Assembly (NCBI GenBank): GCA_913055685.1
Contig: CAJXKC010000006.1
Coordinates: 1 to 35,728 of the forward strand
Source of the DNA: an uncultured Flavobacteriales bacterium
GTDB lineage: Bacteria; Bacteroidota; Bacteroidia; Flavobacteriales; Schleiferiaceae
DNA: 35,728 bases
Direction: 5' to 3'
Shown piece after piece: positions 34,264-35,728 of the stretch (position 1 is the stretch's first letter; each line of letters begins with the position of its first letter). The notes beneath the pieces were generated by a model, which searched no databases, was not told the origin of the DNA, and saw nothing but the letters and a program-made list of their open reading frames with translations. The translations under genes were made by a program, and so were the position numbers.

Positions 34264-34992
34264 TTAGTAAAACTCGAAATAATTTCTACTTACTTCAATT
34301 TCGTAAGTCACGGCTGAGCCTTCCTTAGGTTTAATATTTTCCATACGGTCATATATTTCCTCCCTTCTTTTTCTATATACCAATCGTGAAATTATTATTA
34401 GGTTGGGGATTTTAAATGAATCAGTTACTATATGTTGTGGAACTCTTGAGATGGAAATCGACTTAAACCTGAGTTGGTTTGTAGAATCATATGCATAAAT
34501 TATTGCCCCTGGTAATCCATGTAGCTTCCAAGGACCTGTTTGAGTTTCAACCTCAGGGTCATACCAAACATTATATTTCCGACCTCGAAAGCTTCCTGTC
34601 GCAAATTTGCATTTTCGATTGTCAATAAGCTTGATGGAGTCCGTAAGAACCCAATCAATCGGTTGTCTTTTTTCACCTATCAACACTCCTTTTGGGTCTA
34701 TGGAGTTCATAAATGCTTCTTCATATATCGAGTCGGATTTTAGTTTATAGACTATAAACCTAGTGCTAGAATCTACAATGGCGTCTTTCACTACCTGATT
34801 GGTCTTTTCTTTAAACTCAAATACTGAACCATCCTCGTTTGAATACAGGGTGGATTGAAAACCTAAGCTAGCACAAAAGGAGCACGACCAATCATACTCA
34901 ATTTTCAAAACCGTTTCTGGGTCTTGGGATATGAGACAGAAAGGTGATAGAAGAAGAAAAATAAATGCAAAGCTTATATACCTTTTTATCAT
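34264..34992 (-). CDS. GLPGLI family secreted protein
   Basis: A 242-residue protein with a signal peptide (residues about 1-22) and the GLPGLI-family core: KCKFATGSFRGRKYNVWYDPEVETQTGPWKLHGLPGAIIYAYD, where HGLPGAII is the name-giving motif. The family is confined to Bacteroidota, is usually exported and has no known biochemical function, though it is often near TonB-dependent receptors. Here it stands alone in the first cassette of the array, with GTTGCCAAGC 21 bp before its ATG and the complementary box 11 bp after its stop. It is not an obvious defence gene. Confidence 0.85.
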   Translation of the reverse strand: MIKRYISFAFIFLLLSPFCLISQDPETVLKIEYDWSCSFCASLGFQSTLYSNEDGSVFEFKEKTNQVVKDAIVDSSTRFIVYKLKSDSIYEEAFMNSIDPKGVLIGEKRQPIDWVLTDSIKLIDNRKCKFATGSFRGRKYNVWYDPEVETQTGPWKLHGLPGAIIYAYDSTNQLRFKSISISRVPQHIVTDSFKIPNLIIISRLVYRKRREEIYDRMENIKPKEGSAVTYEIEVSRNYFEFY

Positions 34993-35012
34993 AGACGTTA
35001 GTTTCTTATAAT

Positions 35013-35030
35013 GCTTGGCAACTTGTTGTT
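35013..35030 (-). other. Upstream boundary of the cassette array, attI-like insertion point
   Basis: On the minus strand the array begins in AACAACAAGTTGCCAAGC. GTTGCCAAGC belongs to the first cassette, since it is complementary to that cassette's closing box. The bases before it form a tiny CAAC-AA-GTTG hairpin, and no full attC-like repeat precedes it. This makes it the likely insertion point of the newest cassette, about 13 bp after the stop of the gene at 35043-35363. Confidence 0.5.
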
Positions 35031-35042
35031 ATCCTTATTCAT

Positions 35043-35363
35043 CTATGGTTTATTCGAATTCTTGGTAAGCCTTAAAAACCTCATTTTAACCTCACCTTTC
35101 AATCCAATCACAATATTCTCCCTCAAGATCTCCTCACCACCTTCTTCATTGTTGATAATAAGGTCTTTTGGAATAGAGATAAATCCTACCCTTAGGTATT
35201 TGAAATAAGAGCCGTTTTGGTATTCTTCCCTCGCTAATACTGCTTGCGCTTTTTCTTCCGGAGCGAAATCCATAAGGTTAGCCAATTCTTTGGCCGATAG
35301 AGTCCACATAGCCCCAAAGAAAACAAGGGCTGAAAATAGCGTTTGGAGGGTTGGTTTTAACAT
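35043..35363 (-). CDS. Small exported protein, unknown
   Basis: A 106-residue protein if started at the ATG at 35363, which gives a signal peptide (KPTLQTLFSALVFFGAMW, cleavage after about residue 24). The frame continues 42 residues upstream to 35489, but that part is basic, lies over a G+C-rich hairpin region and would bury the signal peptide, so I reject it. The mature part (KELANLMDFAPEEKAQAVLAREE, then a beta-like C-terminus) is not recognised. It lies just upstream of the cassette array in the same direction; its promoter might also read into the cassettes, an inference. Confidence 0.65.
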   Translation of the reverse strand: MLKPTLQTLFSALVFFGAMWTLSAKELANLMDFAPEEKAQAVLAREEYQNGSYFKYLRVGFISIPKDLIINNEEGGEEILRENIVIGLKGEVKMRFLRLTKNSNKP

Positions 35364-35728
35364 GTCGCGAAACAGTTGGTGGGTTAAATGTAAGCATTTA
35401 ATTGCTATTTTTTTTTCAATGGCAGGGAGCCGCTGACGCGGAGCGGGGTTGCGACCTTTGGTCGCGCTGGGTTTGCTCCCGTCGGTCACAGCGGGATGGG
35501 GGTTTTGTCCATGAGCAGGATGGGTCCTTTTTGTCCCTGGGCGGGATAAGCCCTTTTTCTTTTTTGATTTTTACTTCGGATTAGTGATTTGCCAAATACT
35601 AAAAATCCTTTTGCCCTATGCCCGGGCGGGGCTTGATACTTTTGCTTGACCAAAAGGTACTGCGTTAAAATCCAAGTATTTTAAGTTGTTTTTACGGCAT
35701 ATTCAGGATTAAACTCTGTTTCATTTTT
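35364..35728. other. Gene-free right edge with G-rich hairpins
   Basis: I see no gene here. About 35424-35480 holds consecutive small hairpins (CGCT/AGCG and a perfect GCGACC/GGTCGC at 35451-35465) separated by GGGT-type linkers, the same construction as the extragenic repeats of the left part of the window. About 35480-35560 repeats words such as gcgggatggg, gcaggatggg and gcgggat. The last 100 bases contain cttttgcttgaccaaaag, a short inverted repeat, and otherwise A+T-rich DNA. Confidence 0.6.

Larger units (their letters stand above)
29558..35022 (-). mobile_element. Integron-like gene cassette array without a visible integrase
   Basis: Four consecutive cassettes on the minus strand are each bounded by an attC-like repeat: GLPGLI (35022-34120), membrane protein plus DGQHR (to 32381), anchor plus caspase (to about 31086), and SEFIR (to 29558). 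Each carries one or two genes, has its start codon about 20-30 bp after the opening box, and ends in a repeat whose first box is complementary to that cassette's own opening box, as expected for integron cassettes excised as circles. No tyrosine recombinase gene is in the window. Clusters of attC sites lacking an integrase are known as a class, and this looks like one. Confidence 0.72.

Noticed and set aside
35364-35489. N-terminal extension of the small exported protein from 35489
   Set aside because: It would place 42 basic residues ahead of a good signal peptide and covers a hairpin-rich intergenic region.

Overview
The window comes from a member of the Bacteroidota, most likely the Flavobacteriales. 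The evidence is a very large PKD-repeat surface protein ending in a gliding-motility-type C-terminal domain and paired with a PorP/SprF gene, a GLPGLI-family protein, a small MSFGG-type membrane protein, and little sign of Shine-Dalgarno sites. I cannot name the genus.

Layout. 1-864: gene-free DNA with an octamer repeat and a 21-bp minisatellite. 865-8475: small, mostly uncharacterised genes (a helical protein, an HTH-like regulator, a lysin-like protein, a DUF2185 protein, several secreted or membrane proteins, and a secreted DNA/RNA nuclease). Between them lies a dense family of extragenic repeats made of small hairpins with G-rich tails, which has also run into the ends of two coding regions. 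8634-9791: a membrane acyltransferase. 9892-22435 (minus strand): a 3,817-residue adhesin-like protein with four in-frame tandem copies of a 1,353-bp unit, overlapping a PorP/SprF gene that probably supports its type IX secretion. 23099-29545 (minus strand): a defence-type block with McrB and McrC, a GIY-YIG/SF1 helicase/S24 fusion coupled to a MazG-like pyrophosphohydrolase, and a PH-domain protein.

29558-35022 (minus strand) is the most interesting part. Four cassettes, each with one or two genes, are separated by four imperfect inverted repeats of 67-139 bp that have the layout of integron attC sites. The outer boxes of each repeat carry AAC and GTT cores, and the first bases of each cassette are complementary to the box just after its own last gene. 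The cassettes encode (in transcription order) a GLPGLI secreted protein; a four-helix membrane protein plus a DGQHR-domain protein; a membrane-anchored protein plus a caspase-like protease; and a SEFIR-domain protein. No integrase gene is visible, so this looks like an attC cluster without an integrase, loaded partly with defence-type genes and set against a McrBC island. The DNA there is visibly richer in A+T than the rest of the window.

All genes from 35363 down to 9892 lie on the minus strand, so the cassettes could be read by transcription entering from the 35.4-kb side. Coordinates were worked out by hand from the sequence. No database search or folding was run, so family names rest on motif recognition.
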